Source: Larix sibirica (lineage: Eukaryota; Streptophyta; Pinopsida; Pinales; Pinaceae). From it: a stretch of 44,687 bases of DNA. This document shows positions 1-11,086 of this stretch, piece by piece. Each line of letters begins with the position of its first letter. Within the stretch, counting starts at the first letter, position 1. The position numbers and the translations under genes were made by a program. Under the pieces are notes generated by a model. The model saw nothing but the letters and a program-made list of their open reading frames with translations, was not told the origin of the DNA and searched no databases. The stretch is from the NCBI GenBank assembly GCA_004151065.3, contig NWUY0304324450.1:1-44687 (forward strand). Direction: 5' to 3'.

Positions 1-398
1 AGAGCCTAGGATTTGGATCTAAGCTGGTTTAAAAGTAAGCTTCAAACATGAGAAAAATATTAATGCTTACTTATATATAACAAAAGAGTTGAGAGATAAA
101 CTTGGTAACATAGGAGAAAAATATAATAATGGTCTAGTAATTGTTACTTTAAATAGTATGTTATAGAATGTTAAGTTTTCATTATGTACCATATTTTGTT
201 GATTTGATATGTAATATCATATAAGAAGAAATTAAAAATAAACAAGATTTTATGGACTTAGAATCAAGCATAAATTTAAGGGAAAGCCATGGATTAAAAA
301 TAAAGGAGACATACTAGAATCAAAGTCATAAAAAGAAGAACATCATCAAAAAGAACAAATAACTATGTCCAAAGGGAAAACTTCTTTTTTAATTTATT

Positions 399-729
399 GT
401 GTTGAACATTATAAGGTAAATATATTTAATGAATCAAAGTATAGAAGACCTAGAGCAAATTTATGTCCAAAGAAAAAAAAAAATTATTATAGTGAACATT
501 ATAGGGTAAAGATATTTAATGAATCAAAGTATAAAAGATATAGAGCAAATTTTATTGATAAAAAAAGGTGAAATAAAAAAATGACTTGAAGCTACTCATT
601 TCATAAAATTATTGTAGTGAACATTATAGGTGAAGATATTTAATGAATCAAAGTATAAAAGACATAGAGCAAATTTCATTGATAAAAAAAGGTGAAATAA
701 AAAAATGATTTGAAGTTACTCATTTCATA
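399..729 (+). repeat. Tandem repeat, about 124-bp unit, 2 full copies plus 1 partial
   Basis: Copies 2 (about 481-605) and 3 (606-729) are close matches, sharing TGAACATTATAGG, ATATTTAATGAATCAAAGTA and AGGTGAAATAAAAAAATGA. Copy 1 (399-480) is a shorter, more diverged version. A 68-codon ATG frame (365-571) spans copies 1 and 2, so its peptide repeats IFNESKYxRxRAN. It has no family I recognise and ends at a stop in copy 2. I read it as repeat sequence just upstream of the copia fragment, not as a gene. Confidence 0.75.
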
Positions 730-763
730 TGGAGCTTTGTTTTTAGAAACAAGTAAGTGTAAT

Positions 764-1260
764 GCTTGGTTTATTGATCCATGATGTTCACTTTATATGG
801 TGTGTAGTAAGGATTGGTTTTATGATCTTCATGGGAGAAATGATACTGGAAAAAAAAATCTTAAGAGATATAGATCTCATGAAATAAAAGTATGTTGTAA
901 TGTATGTGCGTAATTTTCAAATAAATGTGTAAAAAAAATAAAAAATGTGATGTATCTACCTAGAATCAAGAAAAACTTTATCTAGATTTCAACAATTGTA
1001 AATCAATGAATGAAGGTTAAATTTGTAAAGACATACTTCCTTGTGAGCGATGTGTTTCATAATGACAAGGTGATTGCAAAAAGAGTTGAAATGAGAGGCT
1101 TTTACACGTTTGAAGCCACTATTGTAAACCATGAAGTAATGACATCCACTATGAAGTAATGACATCCACTAATGTGTCCATGGAGAGTAGTTAGCACCTG
1201 AGGTATGGTGATTTAAAATTTAAATATATTGCTTTGTTGCAAAGGATGGATGAAGTGGCT
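764..1260 (+). mobile_element. Decayed Ty1/copia retrotransposon fragment (protease to pre-integrase)
   Basis: One frame from 764 to about 1160 reads like copia polyprotein with four in-frame stops. It shows a degraded protease active-site region (AWFIDP-stop-CSLYM, normally W-x-DSGCSxHM), then KDWFYDLHGRNDTGK, VMYLPRIKKNF (normally VLYVPxLKKNLLS) and VEMRGFYTFEA. After a 20-bp tandem duplication the frame shifts. LRYGDLKFKYIALLQRMDEVA at 1199-1256 then matches the GAG-pre-integrase box (LRYGHLNFKxLxLL), with its metal-binding His changed to Asp. Integrase, reverse transcriptase and LTRs are not seen. This is nuclear-type DNA and non-functional. Confidence 0.75.
1131..1170 (+). repeat. Perfect 20-bp tandem duplication inside the copia fragment
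   Basis: ATGAAGTAATGACATCCACT occurs at 1131-1150 and again at 1151-1170. Because 20 is not a multiple of 3, it shifts the copia frame at exactly the point where the recognisable reading frame changes. Confidence 0.9.
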
Positions 1261-1771
1261 TTCTATTTTAAAAAATTAACATATTGACCATAAAGGGTGT
1301 GCACTAAGAAAACAACACTATAATTATAAGGAAGAATAAAGTTGATAAATGGATAAATATAAAGTTAATAGTGATCTCTTAATCTTTTTATCAAAATCAA
1401 TGGAGAAAATCCACTAAATAAATATTGATGATCAAAGGAAAAAAGCCACTAAATATATAATAAATAGTTAGTGTTTGTACTTAGGGAAGATATTAAAGAT
1501 GACACACGATTTCTAAAGATTTGGTGTATTTGGCCATTTAATCATTCTTCTTAACATTGAGTTGTATAAGCAAATTTTAAATCATTATGCTTTTTGTCCC
1601 TTAACATGTCGTTATATAATGTTTTTATCCAATACACATTAAAGGGAAATCTACATATTAAATGGAAATCTAAGTTTGATTAATCTAATTTTTATTTACA
1701 AATTTTTTCTTTAAAATTAAGAAATTAATAAAAATAACTGTTATTTATTTTTATTTTTTAATATTAATAAA
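1261..1771. other. AT-rich gap, no gene seen
   Basis: Very AT-rich sequence between the copia fragment and the downstream LINE poly(A) tract. It has short words such as TAAATAAATAT and ATTTTTATTT but no open frame or motif I can assign. It may hold diverged retroelement or nuclear flanking DNA. Confidence 0.5.
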
Positions 1772-2716
1772 TTTTTTTTTCACATGGAAAAAATTGCGAT
1801 TTGTTATTCACACAAAATCAAAATTAAAACTTTATTTTCCAACTAAACCAGGACTGTTCTGTCAAAATAACCAAAGGAACCACATGAAACTGAAATTTCA
1901 TCCTTCTACAAATTCAATAGCAACCAAAATCAGGACTATGATCCTAAAATCAGGACTAGGAGAAATCTAGAAAAGGTCTTGAAACTGGAGATCAAAAGGA
2001 TTAATACAAAAACATGTCAGAATACTATGAGTCAATGACTTCTTCATCCTTGGTCTCCTCAAAATATAAAAGGCCATCCATATCACCAATATTTCTCTTT
2101 TCATCCAGTTTTCCAAACTAAGTGCTTGAAGTGTAGAAGTCCATTTACCCAATTGATAATGACTTTTGAATCTCCAAAAATATGGAAAGCAATAAATCCC
2201 CTTCTACAAGCAAAACACAACAACCCCCAAAGTGCAAGCAATTAACTTGACAGAATTATTCCTCTTTACTAAAATAAACATACTAGATCCACAAAGTCCC
2301 TCCTTTTCTTCTCCATCAAAATATCCAATAAGAATGTGTTATTCCTGAGTAGGATTGATATAGATCTAGAGATCCTATCTTTCTTTGATTTATAAAACTC
2401 AAAAAAAAGCAATAATTTTAGAACAATTATGATAGGCAAATGATTTAATATCCTAAAAAATATACCCGTTCCTAGCTTTCCACACTTCTCCTTGAATTTT
2501 TCTTTCTTGCTGAATCATTTAGACATACAATCCTCATAATTGTGCCTTGCCCATGCATCGTAAGTATTCAACGATGTGCATAATTCCACTCACGCAGAGT
2601 TGAAAAAATTACACTGACTGAAGATATGTGAAACCGTTTCACTATTGTTGCTATATAAGATACAAATACCAAGTGTGTGGAAACCTCTTTTCACGAGGTT
2701 ATTCCAAGTCAATATC
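1772..2716 (-). mobile_element. LINE 3' fragment B: zf-RVT, RNase H-like region, 3' poly(A)
   Basis: Read on the minus strand, it opens at 2716 with ILTWNNLVKRGFH, then GICILYSNNSETVSHIFSQC. This is the zinc-binding reverse-transcriptase C-terminal module (zf-RVT) of plant LINEs. Further on, pieces in shifted frames (IINWVNG-like, then KWTSTLQALSLENWMKRE and FYILRRPRMKKS, about 2240-1967) fit the RNase H-like end of plant L1-type LINEs. The element ends in CCATGTG followed by nine A (plus-strand T run 1772-1780). Several frameshifts and stops are present. It is 5'-truncated exactly where the neighbouring LINE's poly(A) ends. Domain order supports the call; individual residues are too decayed to judge activity. 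Confidence 0.7.
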
Positions 2717-3618
2717 TTTTTTTTTTACATGGGAAAAAAAGTAATTTCATTTCAATCTTTTGAGTACGAAATTACAATTTTCATCTTCACTCTTTAAGAG
2801 TGTTTTTACTAAACTACAGAAACATAACTGATAGCGATAGCCCTGTTGCTGGCTCCATACAGAAGTAATAGCTCCAAAATTTCAAAATAAATAATAACTG
2901 TGAGTTACTGACATAGTCTTTTTGTCTTTATAAAAGAGACAGTACATATAAACATATTGTTTGTTCTATCCACATAGTGACCAAATTGTGCCAAAAATAA
3001 AAACTAGATAATCATGTCCATGAGCATCCTCATAATGCCGATCCAAGAAGTAATAAAAACCAAAATATGAAGGCTAAGTCAAATAAAACATTTTATTTTT
3101 AACGAATACTCCATCTCCAAAGAGTCTTTACCGACCACTTAGGCGTACAAACAGACTCCTGAGTTGAGATAACTTCATATGCGATTTTTGTCGTCACAAT
3201 GCCATCCTTTCTATTATTATCCCAGACTATTATTATCCCAGACTAGAGTATCCTCATGATCAGATAGGATAATGCCCACAATGCCATCCTTTCTGTTCTT
3301 ATCCCAGACTAGAGTATCCTCGTGATCAGATAGGATAATGCCCACACGATACATCATTAAAACATAGTTGTTCAATTCCACGGACACTTCCACAAGTAAT
3401 TTCAGATCATCAGCCAATAACCAATAAACCTCATCAAAATATTGAATTCTAAAAACCTGAGCTAGGACCATGATATTTTTCTTATGGAGTTCAGTAATTA
3501 AATGGCCAGACAGCTGGAAAGTGTCTTTGCATCCAACAAAGGGATCAATTCCAATAAATACTTGAGTTCCACGGCCAATTTTCAAGCTATCAAAGAAAAG
3601 GTGAGGTGGTTTGCCCAA
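2717..3618 (-). mobile_element. LINE 3' fragment A (linker region to poly(A))
   Basis: The minus-strand frame from 3618 begins with GRGTQVFIGIDPFVGCKD and continues through WLLADDL and ILSDHEDTLVWDKNRKDGIV. After a tandem duplication it continues with TTKIAYEVIS and KWSVKTLWRWSI. This is the region between reverse transcriptase and zf-RVT in plant LINEs (L/IGIDPxVG, LVWxxNxxxGIVTxKxAYE, KLWxW). The zf-RVT module expected next is missing; the sequence runs on to a C-terminal-like segment, a 3' untranslated part, and CCATGTA plus ten A (plus-strand T run 2717-2726). Its 3' end matches that of fragment B, so both are one family. Nuclear origin is inferred. Confidence 0.75.
3198..3345 (-). repeat. 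66-bp tandem duplication within LINE fragment A
   Basis: Copy B is 3280-3345. Copy A (3198-3279) is the same unit enlarged by a second, nested 16-bp tandem duplication (3213-3228 and 3229-3244). Because 66 is a multiple of three, the LINE peptide repeats VGIILSDHEDTLVWD twice in frame. The copies differ at only a few bases, so the duplication is younger than most of the decay around it. Confidence 0.85.
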
Positions 3619-3825
3619 GAATCATAAACAAAAGATAAGGGTATAAAGAATCTAATCCTAAAGGTGAGGATCGCAGAGAAAGCCAATAAGAAATTGATAG
3701 AGAAGATACGGCATAAAAGTTGATTCCTAAAGAAGATCAAAAGGAAGGTTCGTAAATAAGGTCATCCCTGAACCAACTAAATGTATAAGGGAATGGCACC
3801 AAGGGAAGGGTCTGTCAGCATTAAA

Positions 3826-3873
3826 CCACCTTGTTGCACTGCCAGGGTACCACCTTGTTGCACTGCCAGGGTA
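3826..3873 (+). repeat. Perfect 24-bp tandem duplication
   Basis: The unit starting CCACCTTGTTGCACTGCC is present at 3826-3849 and 3850-3873 with no mismatch. It lies at the start of the pyrimidine-rich block. Confidence 0.85.
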
Positions 3874-5620
3874 TGTATAACCACTTGCTTGAGGAATGGT
3901 GGATACAGCACTTAGAACCTTGACTATTTACCTTTACTCTTACCAACTACCCATCTCCTTCGACAACCTTACTCCTTACCTCACCTTTGGAATGCCCCAA
4001 ACAACAGCATTGCACCGGCTTCCAATAGAGTAGAGTTGTTGGACCGCCTTCCATAAAGCATTCACAGGCCTGGAATCACACTTGTTGAAAGATTATTTTG
4101 TACCACTATTCCTATTGACCTTCTGCCTACTTGCTTTAATGGAAGTGCCTGCTACCACCTTGACTCTTTACCACTCTTGCATATACTGGCTCACATACTT
4201 GAACTTCGATATTGGAAAAGAAGGCTTTTTTTGGCACTTTGAACTTAACTATTTACCCTTTAGATGGATGCCTACTTGACAAAGACTTTATGTTGGATGG
4301 ACAGCTACCCACACTTTTCCATTGTCCTCAGTGAGAGAGAAACGACAGCCAGACAATATTGGATGGAAGGGAAGGATGGGCTCGCTTAGGCAGAACAGTC
4401 CTATGAACCTTTACTCAGCCTACCTTGCCTTTACTTAACGTGCGACCGTGCTACCAACCTTTACTTTTTACCACCCTTCTTTACTTACCCTACTTTGTTG
4501 AGTGCTGCCTGCCCTTACCAACCACTTGCTGAATTAATGCTTAGAGGTTACCACTATTTACTTTACTCTTGTCGGGACGGGTTGAACCTGGCCAGATACT
4601 TGTTATGAATTAAGACTGCATTGCTAGGAATTTATTTAGACGCTTACTTGCTTTACCCTTTCTTTAGTTTACCTACTGCTACCAACTTACCACCTAGCTC
4701 TTTACCAACCTTTTACCAGCTCACCTCACAGACTTTCACTTTTATTCTATTTACAGGTAGGGAGGGCTTGCTTGGCCTACTGATGATAATGACCATGTTC
4801 CAATGCTGATGCTAATGATGATGCCGGTACTGGTGCTTATCCTAATTCTGCTCCTTAAACAGCTTATTAAATCGCTGGGAATAATGCTGGTAATGCATGA
4901 CTCACTAAATTCTCTAGGGCTGGGAGTCATTTTGTTTTTAAGGGAGAGGGGACGTTTTTCGAATCGATCTGACCAACCCAACCGGGTGCCCATATTTCAA
5001 GATGGGGATCTTCGAACGAAGCTGAACCGCTTGAGATTAGCCTTTCTATATGTTATTTATAAATACCTTATTAAATTAGATTTGCTGTGAACCTCATTGT
5101 TTCTTCATATTTAGCACACTTCGTGCCATGTTCTTTTTATTATGCGAGAGGGACTTGTCTTAAGACACTTCTTTTATTTGTATTCGTTAGAACACTCCGT
5201 GCCTAACCTTGAGTGTTATATGCAATGGGCCTATTTTCCTGAGAACCTTGCTTCTTATTGCCATTCTTTTTCCCAACCTGCCAAACCTGCCTGGTTGGTC
5301 CCACCCATGATACGTCATACCCTGAAAGTACCGCAAGGTTGAATCCAGACAGAACCTTCCCTTGGTGCCATACCCTTCCTTATACATTTAGTTGCTTCTG
5401 GGATGATCTTTCTGCAGTGATTCCCTCTTATAGGCTTGTTTCTTTTTCTGTAAGTCCCTCCTACTATTTTCCCGGCTCCATGGCTTAAGATATTCCAATG
5501 CTCCAGGGCTTCTGGCTATTTTCACAATGCACCTACCTCACCTTCGAGGGCTTTTAGGCTATTTTCACAAGGCTCAAAGCAGGCTCCTTACTCTCTTTCC
5601 TCACCCTTTCCTATAAAGCA
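3874..5620. other. Pyrimidine-rich low-complexity block (CTTTACTTACC vocabulary)
   Basis: The plus strand is dominated by C and T, with endlessly varied words such as CTTTACTC, CCACCTTGACTC, TACCAACC and CTTGCTTTA. It looks like a tandem repeat decayed beyond a clear unit. Short open frames here (for example 4082-4279 and 4621-4809) are Leu/Tyr/Thr-rich by-products of this composition. I see no gene. Confidence 0.6.
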
Positions 5621-5639
5621 CCAGACCCCACCCCATAAA

Positions 5640-6330
5640 AGTGGTAAATTAAGTAAGCAAAGGTAGCATTGCGAGTGCTTCATTTACATTTGAACTTAGC
5701 AAACGAATGGTACACTAGTTCGAGGGTGGCATATTGAGTAGCTGGTTCATTCCCCCATGACGAAAGTGGCCTTGGCCTTTAGTTCTAGGCTTACGGTGAC
5801 TGGCTCTAGCCGCTCCCTCCCTGTTGTAGGTATATCAATAGTGTTGGGCTTGGCTAAAAGTGAAAGGTGAGAGGCTAAAGGCTTAAGGCTCATGGCTTAT
5901 TCTGGTGAAAGGCAAAAGGTGAGAGGTTACAGGCTAAAGGCCCTTTTCCTTGGTTAAAGGCTCCTGGCATCTGGCATCTGAATAAAGGCTTCCGGCTCTT
6001 TTGGTGGTTCGATCAGTTGACTGTATGGGGGGGTGTGCTATATGCAGGCAGGGTCGATAGAAACTTACTAAAGGTGTGGGGTAGTAGCCCTCAAATAGAG
6101 GATGGATAGAGTTTTGTAATTGAAATAATTGAAATAATGAAAGGTAGCCCATGAAGGAGGCGGGGCAGTTAGAACAGCTTAAGAGGCAGGTTCAGAGAGC
6201 TTAGAGGGTGAGGCTAAAGATAAGGTGGGTGCAACCAACAACTAGAAAGATGTGAACCGATGCATGGAGAGGAGGTCGTTAAAGCATACCCGTTATGTTA
6301 AAGCCAGTACACTTATAAATATACCTTATG
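5640..6330 (+). repeat. Purine-rich decayed repeat (AAGGCT / GGTGAGAGG words)
   Basis: Words such as AAAGGTGAGAGGCTAAAGG (5863-5881), AAAAGGTGAGAGGTTACAGG (near 5912-5931), GGCTAAAGG and GGCTCATGGC recur at irregular spacing. The same words occur in reverse complement at about 17690-18030. No coding sequence is supported; the frame at 5934-6152 on the minus strand is compositional. Confidence 0.6.
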
Positions 6331-7960
6331 CCTACGAAGCCTTGCGTGAGACTATACTTGGTTACCTTTGAACCTCTGCCTTGGAAACGAATTTTTGATT
6401 AGCCCTTTCAAACTAACCTACTCCTTGAAACCATACTTACACTCTATTACTTGGGAACCTAATAAATCAGATGGCTAGCCTTCTCATTCGTCTGTGTCCG
6501 TGCCCTCTTATCGGGAGATGTTTTCTGTTGTCTGTGGGAGCGCCTCTCTTAGAAGATGTGGGCTATAAAGCAATAAATCACTATCTTATTTATGAATCTT
6601 CTTATTAGCTTTCTTGAAAACCCCACTTTAAGTACCTCTCTCTCTTCGCACAACCCCAACTACGTTCCGTGCTTACAGAATAAACTTCACTTTAAGTGTC
6701 TGATTGCTTGGAGGTAGGACCTGTTAGCTACCCATCGGGATCGTGCGTGGGAACTGCCCTGTCGGATGGAATACTGCCTTCCTTATTCTATTTACGTACT
6801 TGGGTCGGCACTATGACCAGTTGTATGAACTTTTACAAGCCTACACGATGAATGTTTATCTTACCTACTACATGCTACCAACCACCAAACAATCCTTGAT
6901 ATACCACCGGAAAAAATACCTTAGCGATTGGACGCGCTTCCAAACCACTACTTTAATTTACCCAATACCTTAGGGGATAGGCTTTATTTGGTTGGCTGCC
7001 TACTCTATTCATTTTAGTGCCACCTACAGTACCTTTTCTCTTTATAAAAAGAAGCACTGCGGGATAACTGGCTGGGCTTATTATATAAATAAAAGTACCC
7101 GGTTCTTTCCTTTATATAAGCCCATTATTTAGGTAACCCTCTCAAATGGATTTAAGTGAAGGTGAAGCCGTACCCTTCTTACCATGGGTATCTTCTATTG
7201 CCTTAATATATAGGGGAGTCCAGAAATGATAGTTCCGGGTTCTTTCCTTTATATAAAATGAACTTTATCTCAATCTTCATAATATACCTAACTAGGAATA
7301 TTATCCCTCACTTAATAACTAGCTATATTTCTCTAATATCCCAACACTATATTTTAATAAATACTTTTCATATTATTTTCTCAAATACTCGCAACGCTCT
7401 CCACTAGCAGGAAATACTTTCTCTGTTGGACAGAAAGCAGAATATTAGTAAAAAGGGGTAAGTAAAAGGGCCATATCTGCTACCTCATCTGCTGCCTCAT
7501 TTTAGGAACCAGGATAACTTGAAAGCGAACAAAGAGACAGGAAATATCACATTATACTGTCCTTACCCAGGGAGCCTAGAATAGCTTGCTACAATTATAT
7601 AATCTCTTCGGGCCTTTGGGCTGCCGTCATGCATAGATATATTTTACGTATCTAAAAAGGGCTCTTCAGAAGGTTATACTCCGCCTCCCTCCTTATGTTC
7701 TTAAGCATAAAAGAAAGGTGAAAATCAAGGTGATCTGGATTACCTATTACTTATCTCATTACTTTTATAATACTCCCAGCCAATTAAGTTAGGTTTACTC
7801 CCAGCAATTTTTTAGGTGTACAAACACTGCATTCCAATTCATACCATCTAGGCCTACCAAAGTCACCTTTTTTATACCCGATGCCTCATCATCCCACTTG
7901 ATACAGATATATACCTTTTAACGTTCTTCAGACCTATTTTCAGATCACTTTGCTGACACT
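6331..7960. other. Intergenic, no gene seen
   Basis: Mixed-composition sequence with short frames only (longest about 76 codons at 6743-6973, unrecognised). The only structure I can point to is a 19-nt direct repeat, annotated separately. Confidence 0.5.
7101..7256 (+). repeat. Direct repeat pair, 19 nt
   Basis: GGTTCTTTCCTTTATATAA is present exactly at 7101-7119 and 7238-7256, 137 bp apart. The flanking bases differ, so this is a short dispersed duplicate. Confidence 0.85.
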
Positions 7961-8212
7961 TTGCTGAGAGGATCATTCTTATTCAAAACCTCCCGGCGGC
8001 GGAATGAATATAAAAATATTAATTTGAAAGAACTGAACAAAATGACAGTCAAGAATTTAGATTCAATCCCTCAGATTGATGATCTTCTTGATCAGTTCCA
8101 GGGTGCCAATTTTTTGTCACAAGGATCGAGCTTGCAGGATTACATTGCTAATTTGCTATATATTTTGATGGACCCTTCTTTGTGGTTGAGTGGATGCTAT
8201 GATGGTTTATAG
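7961..8212 (+). mobile_element. Ty3/gypsy reverse transcriptase fragment
   Basis: An 83-codon frame contains LNKMTVKNLDSIPQIDDLLD followed by QFQGANFLSQGSSLQDYIAN. This matches the start of gypsy reverse transcriptase (LNxxTVKNRYPxPRIDDLLDQLxGAxxFSKxDLxSGYxQI), with SKIDLRSGY degraded to SQGSSLQDY. The catalytic YxDD part is absent, and sequence similarity fades by about 8160. It is the left edge of a nuclear-like stretch reaching to about 12.4 kb. Confidence 0.75.
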
Positions 8213-9812
8213 TAGATGTTGGATGATGTGTATTCTTGTGCTAGCGGTGTTCTAATTGGTGAGTTAACATGTGCCTAGTGAGTAAAACTTTTAATGAGAT
8301 GGTGCGCTCCCCCCCTGTTTGATGATTGGAAGGCTGGTTGTTTAGTATTGATGCAATTATTTCAAACTTAGTGCATTTCGTGGAGTAGGAACCCATAAAT
8401 AAGGATCTCCCTAAGCTTTAAGTGTTAATAATTGTGCCTTGGTGTAATGGCTAGATTGAGGGTGCTTTACCATGGATTTTCAAATTTTGATTTTGACGCA
8501 TTAAATCTAATTATGGTGAAGCGCCCTATCACATTAGATGCCAAAGTCCCTATGGTTTGCACTTTGGAATATTGATCATATTGAACTTGGAGAGCGCTTG
8601 GCATACTTGCTCCTTGTTTACATTTGACTTGTGGTTATTGCTTGATGGATAAGGTTTCAAGCCTCCTAGTGGGAACGCCCTAGTATATATGAAGGCATTT
8701 AACACATGAAACACTCGATCACAACATATATAACACCCCTTTCAGGAGCGCCAGCCTTGTTCACACAGTTTTAGGATTATTGGGGGTTTTTTTTACTTGG
8801 TTTTGACCATTTGGAGGCTTAGTTCTAGAGCACCCTAGCTCATATCATTGCTTTCACACTTGAAAAGGGTTTTATTTGAGATATACTATGGCTTTCCTAA
8901 GAGCACCCTCACTACTTGGCACATATGCTAAGGTAAGCATCCATTCTAATAATATTTAATGGCTTTGAGAGGTTGAGATAAAATTAACAGTATTTGCGAG
9001 CTAAAATTCACAATATTTGGTCAAATGCAAACCTCCCTAGGCACACTCTTCTTGGGGAATATTTTTAGATTTGTTGAAGGAAGATATAACCTCCTTGGCA
9101 CTTTTATGCACACTCTTTAAGTTGGTTATTTACTTAGTCAAGGTGATTAGCATGACACATTTCACAAGGATGCTCCAAATTATTTTATTATTTACTTTGT
9201 ATATTTACTTTGTAAAAGAAAAGGTTATTCATGCCATGATTTTACTCCTTGTTTCTATCACACGTGTGGAAGTTGTTAAGCATTGTTAAAAACAAATTAA
9301 GGGATTAATCGTGCCTCAATAAAATTTGTTACAAGCCACACATGTGGACTCTCTTGAAGGGCGCACTTTTCCTATCTTGCTTAGAGGACGTTATTTAATG
9401 GAGGTCAACTCATTACTTGTCCACATTGAAGGTCATCCTTTCAAACATATGGGATTTTTTGAAGTCACACCTCAAAGAGTTTGTTGCACATTTATAGAGG
9501 ATGCACCACATGGAGGAAAATTATGTTCAGACGTGGAATCTCTTGAAGGGCACACTTTTGGAGGAGGTTATTTATCACTTCATGGAGATCATTGCTTGGT
9601 CAATCATTCAACTATCTATAGCATGCACCCCACTTTCTTTCAACTTTGGTGGAGCTAACTAACTAACTCATCATTTTATTCATTGTTGTATTCTTTCAAA
9701 AAGTTAGTTGCGTGTAAGCTATTATTATATTGTTTCCCTTGGAGATAAAAGTGGATCTAACCACTTTATGCTATTGTTAGAAAAAGTTGTTGAGCAAATT
9801 GTGGATCTAGAA
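8213..9812. other. Nuclear-looking DNA, possibly LTR-retrotransposon sequence
   Basis: Composition and wording change here to TTTG/CTTGG-rich DNA unlike the blocks to the left. A 110-codon frame at 9326-9658 (TTG first codon) contains two versions of a motif, DSLEGRTFPILLRGRYL and ESLEGHTFGGGYLSLHGDH, showing an internal duplication. I do not recognise it. A CTATAAAAGGG box near 9889 and the following sequence could be an LTR promoter region, but no LTR pair was found. Confidence 0.35.
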
Positions 9813-9846
9813 AGGAAAGGCTTGCTTGACCAAAGGGAGGGCAAGG
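9813..9846 (+). repeat. Bpu-like short interspersed element, copy 1
   Basis: The core runs from AAGGCTTGCTTGACC to AAAGGGAGGGCAAGG, so it begins and ends with AAGG and can fold through CTTGC/GCAAG. The whole 34 nt recurs exactly, inverted, at 16859-16892. Size, AAGG termini and foldback resemble the Bpu elements reported from Cycas mitochondrial DNA. That identity is from memory of the description, not an alignment. Confidence 0.7.
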
Positions 9847-11086
9847 TCAATTATATTTTGACTTATACAAGAAAGTTTAGCTAAAACCTATAAAAGGGTT
9901 TGCTCTTTTCACTTTTTAATGGTTGGATTGTGGGAAAAATCCCTTGGAGCTTAATGAAAATCTTTTGATGTGTGTGGAGGATCAATAAACTATTTTATGG
10001 GTGATAATATCTTGTATATTTTTCTTTTATTTCCATTTTGCTTAAGTTACCTTAACAAATACTTATGGAATGTGAAGTAGGTCACCTTTTTACTCTTTCC
10101 TTTATTATCCATGGAATGTCTTTGTTGATGCATTCTTTCTCTATACTTGGTAAAATGCACATACATTTCATCCCAGGTAATCATCATATTCATATGCATT
10201 GGATTTTATTTGCTCTAGTCATATCCTTAGGTACATTTCTGCATTTTGGGACAGCAAGGCAGTGGACCATTTCAACTTGCAAATTGAAGCCTCAAAGGCC
10301 ATTCTTCCTTATTAAAATAGTCTCCCATTAAGCCATGATTTTACCCCATATGCCCAATGGAAAGACACTAGTTTCCAGTTCACCCATCCAACTTTTATTC
10401 CTTAAACTTAATAAATTGTTTTGCTGGAATTAACTCTTCATTTAACCTTGTAATTGTACTTCATAGCGTATAATCCAGCAATCCTATATAGGGAAGCCCC
10501 CTTGAGCCAAAGGAGAGTCGGCCTAAAGTGATAAGAGGGTTGGTGAGGTGAAAGTGGCCTCCCTCTTAGTTCCTCCAAAGTATCACTTGAGCTTTTAGGA
10601 CTTTATCTATCGATGTGATAGTTTGGGTGATAACAACCCCAATAAAACAAAGGCAAAGAATCAATAGATTTGTGGTTCACCTAATCTAACTTTTGGAAGC
10701 ATGACAAGAGTTATCAAAAAGCTCAATCAAGCCATGCTATCTGAACAAAATACATTTTTGAATTGTAGCGAAGATGCAAATGCACAATCCCTGCATTCTC
10801 CTTTATGTCTCTCATTTGTCAAACTAGTGCTATCTGAATCGCATCATAAGGGTTTGGAACCTATGCAAGCCGAGGGGCAAAGATGACCAAATTTTGGGGT
10901 GGGAAGATGCCATTACTTATACCGCCTCCTTTTAGGGGCTATGGGCAACATATTGCCTCGATCCTATGAAAGTCATGATCATCAAAGATTAGCACAACCA
11001 GGTAAGTTAGTGACTGCAAATCCATGCTTTTTATGAATCCATACAAGCCAACGCCACCAAGCTTCACACCTTCTTCTCCAAGTTGG
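9847..11086. other. Nuclear-like DNA without recognised gene
   Basis: Continuation of the nuclear-looking stretch. Short frames (10065-10331, 10701-10886) match nothing I know. From about 10900 the sequence may already be diverged LINE linker DNA, but I cannot show it. Confidence 0.4.

Noticed and set aside
365-571. 68-codon ATG frame at the window start
   Set aside because: Follows a tandem repeat and stops within it; no recognised domain.
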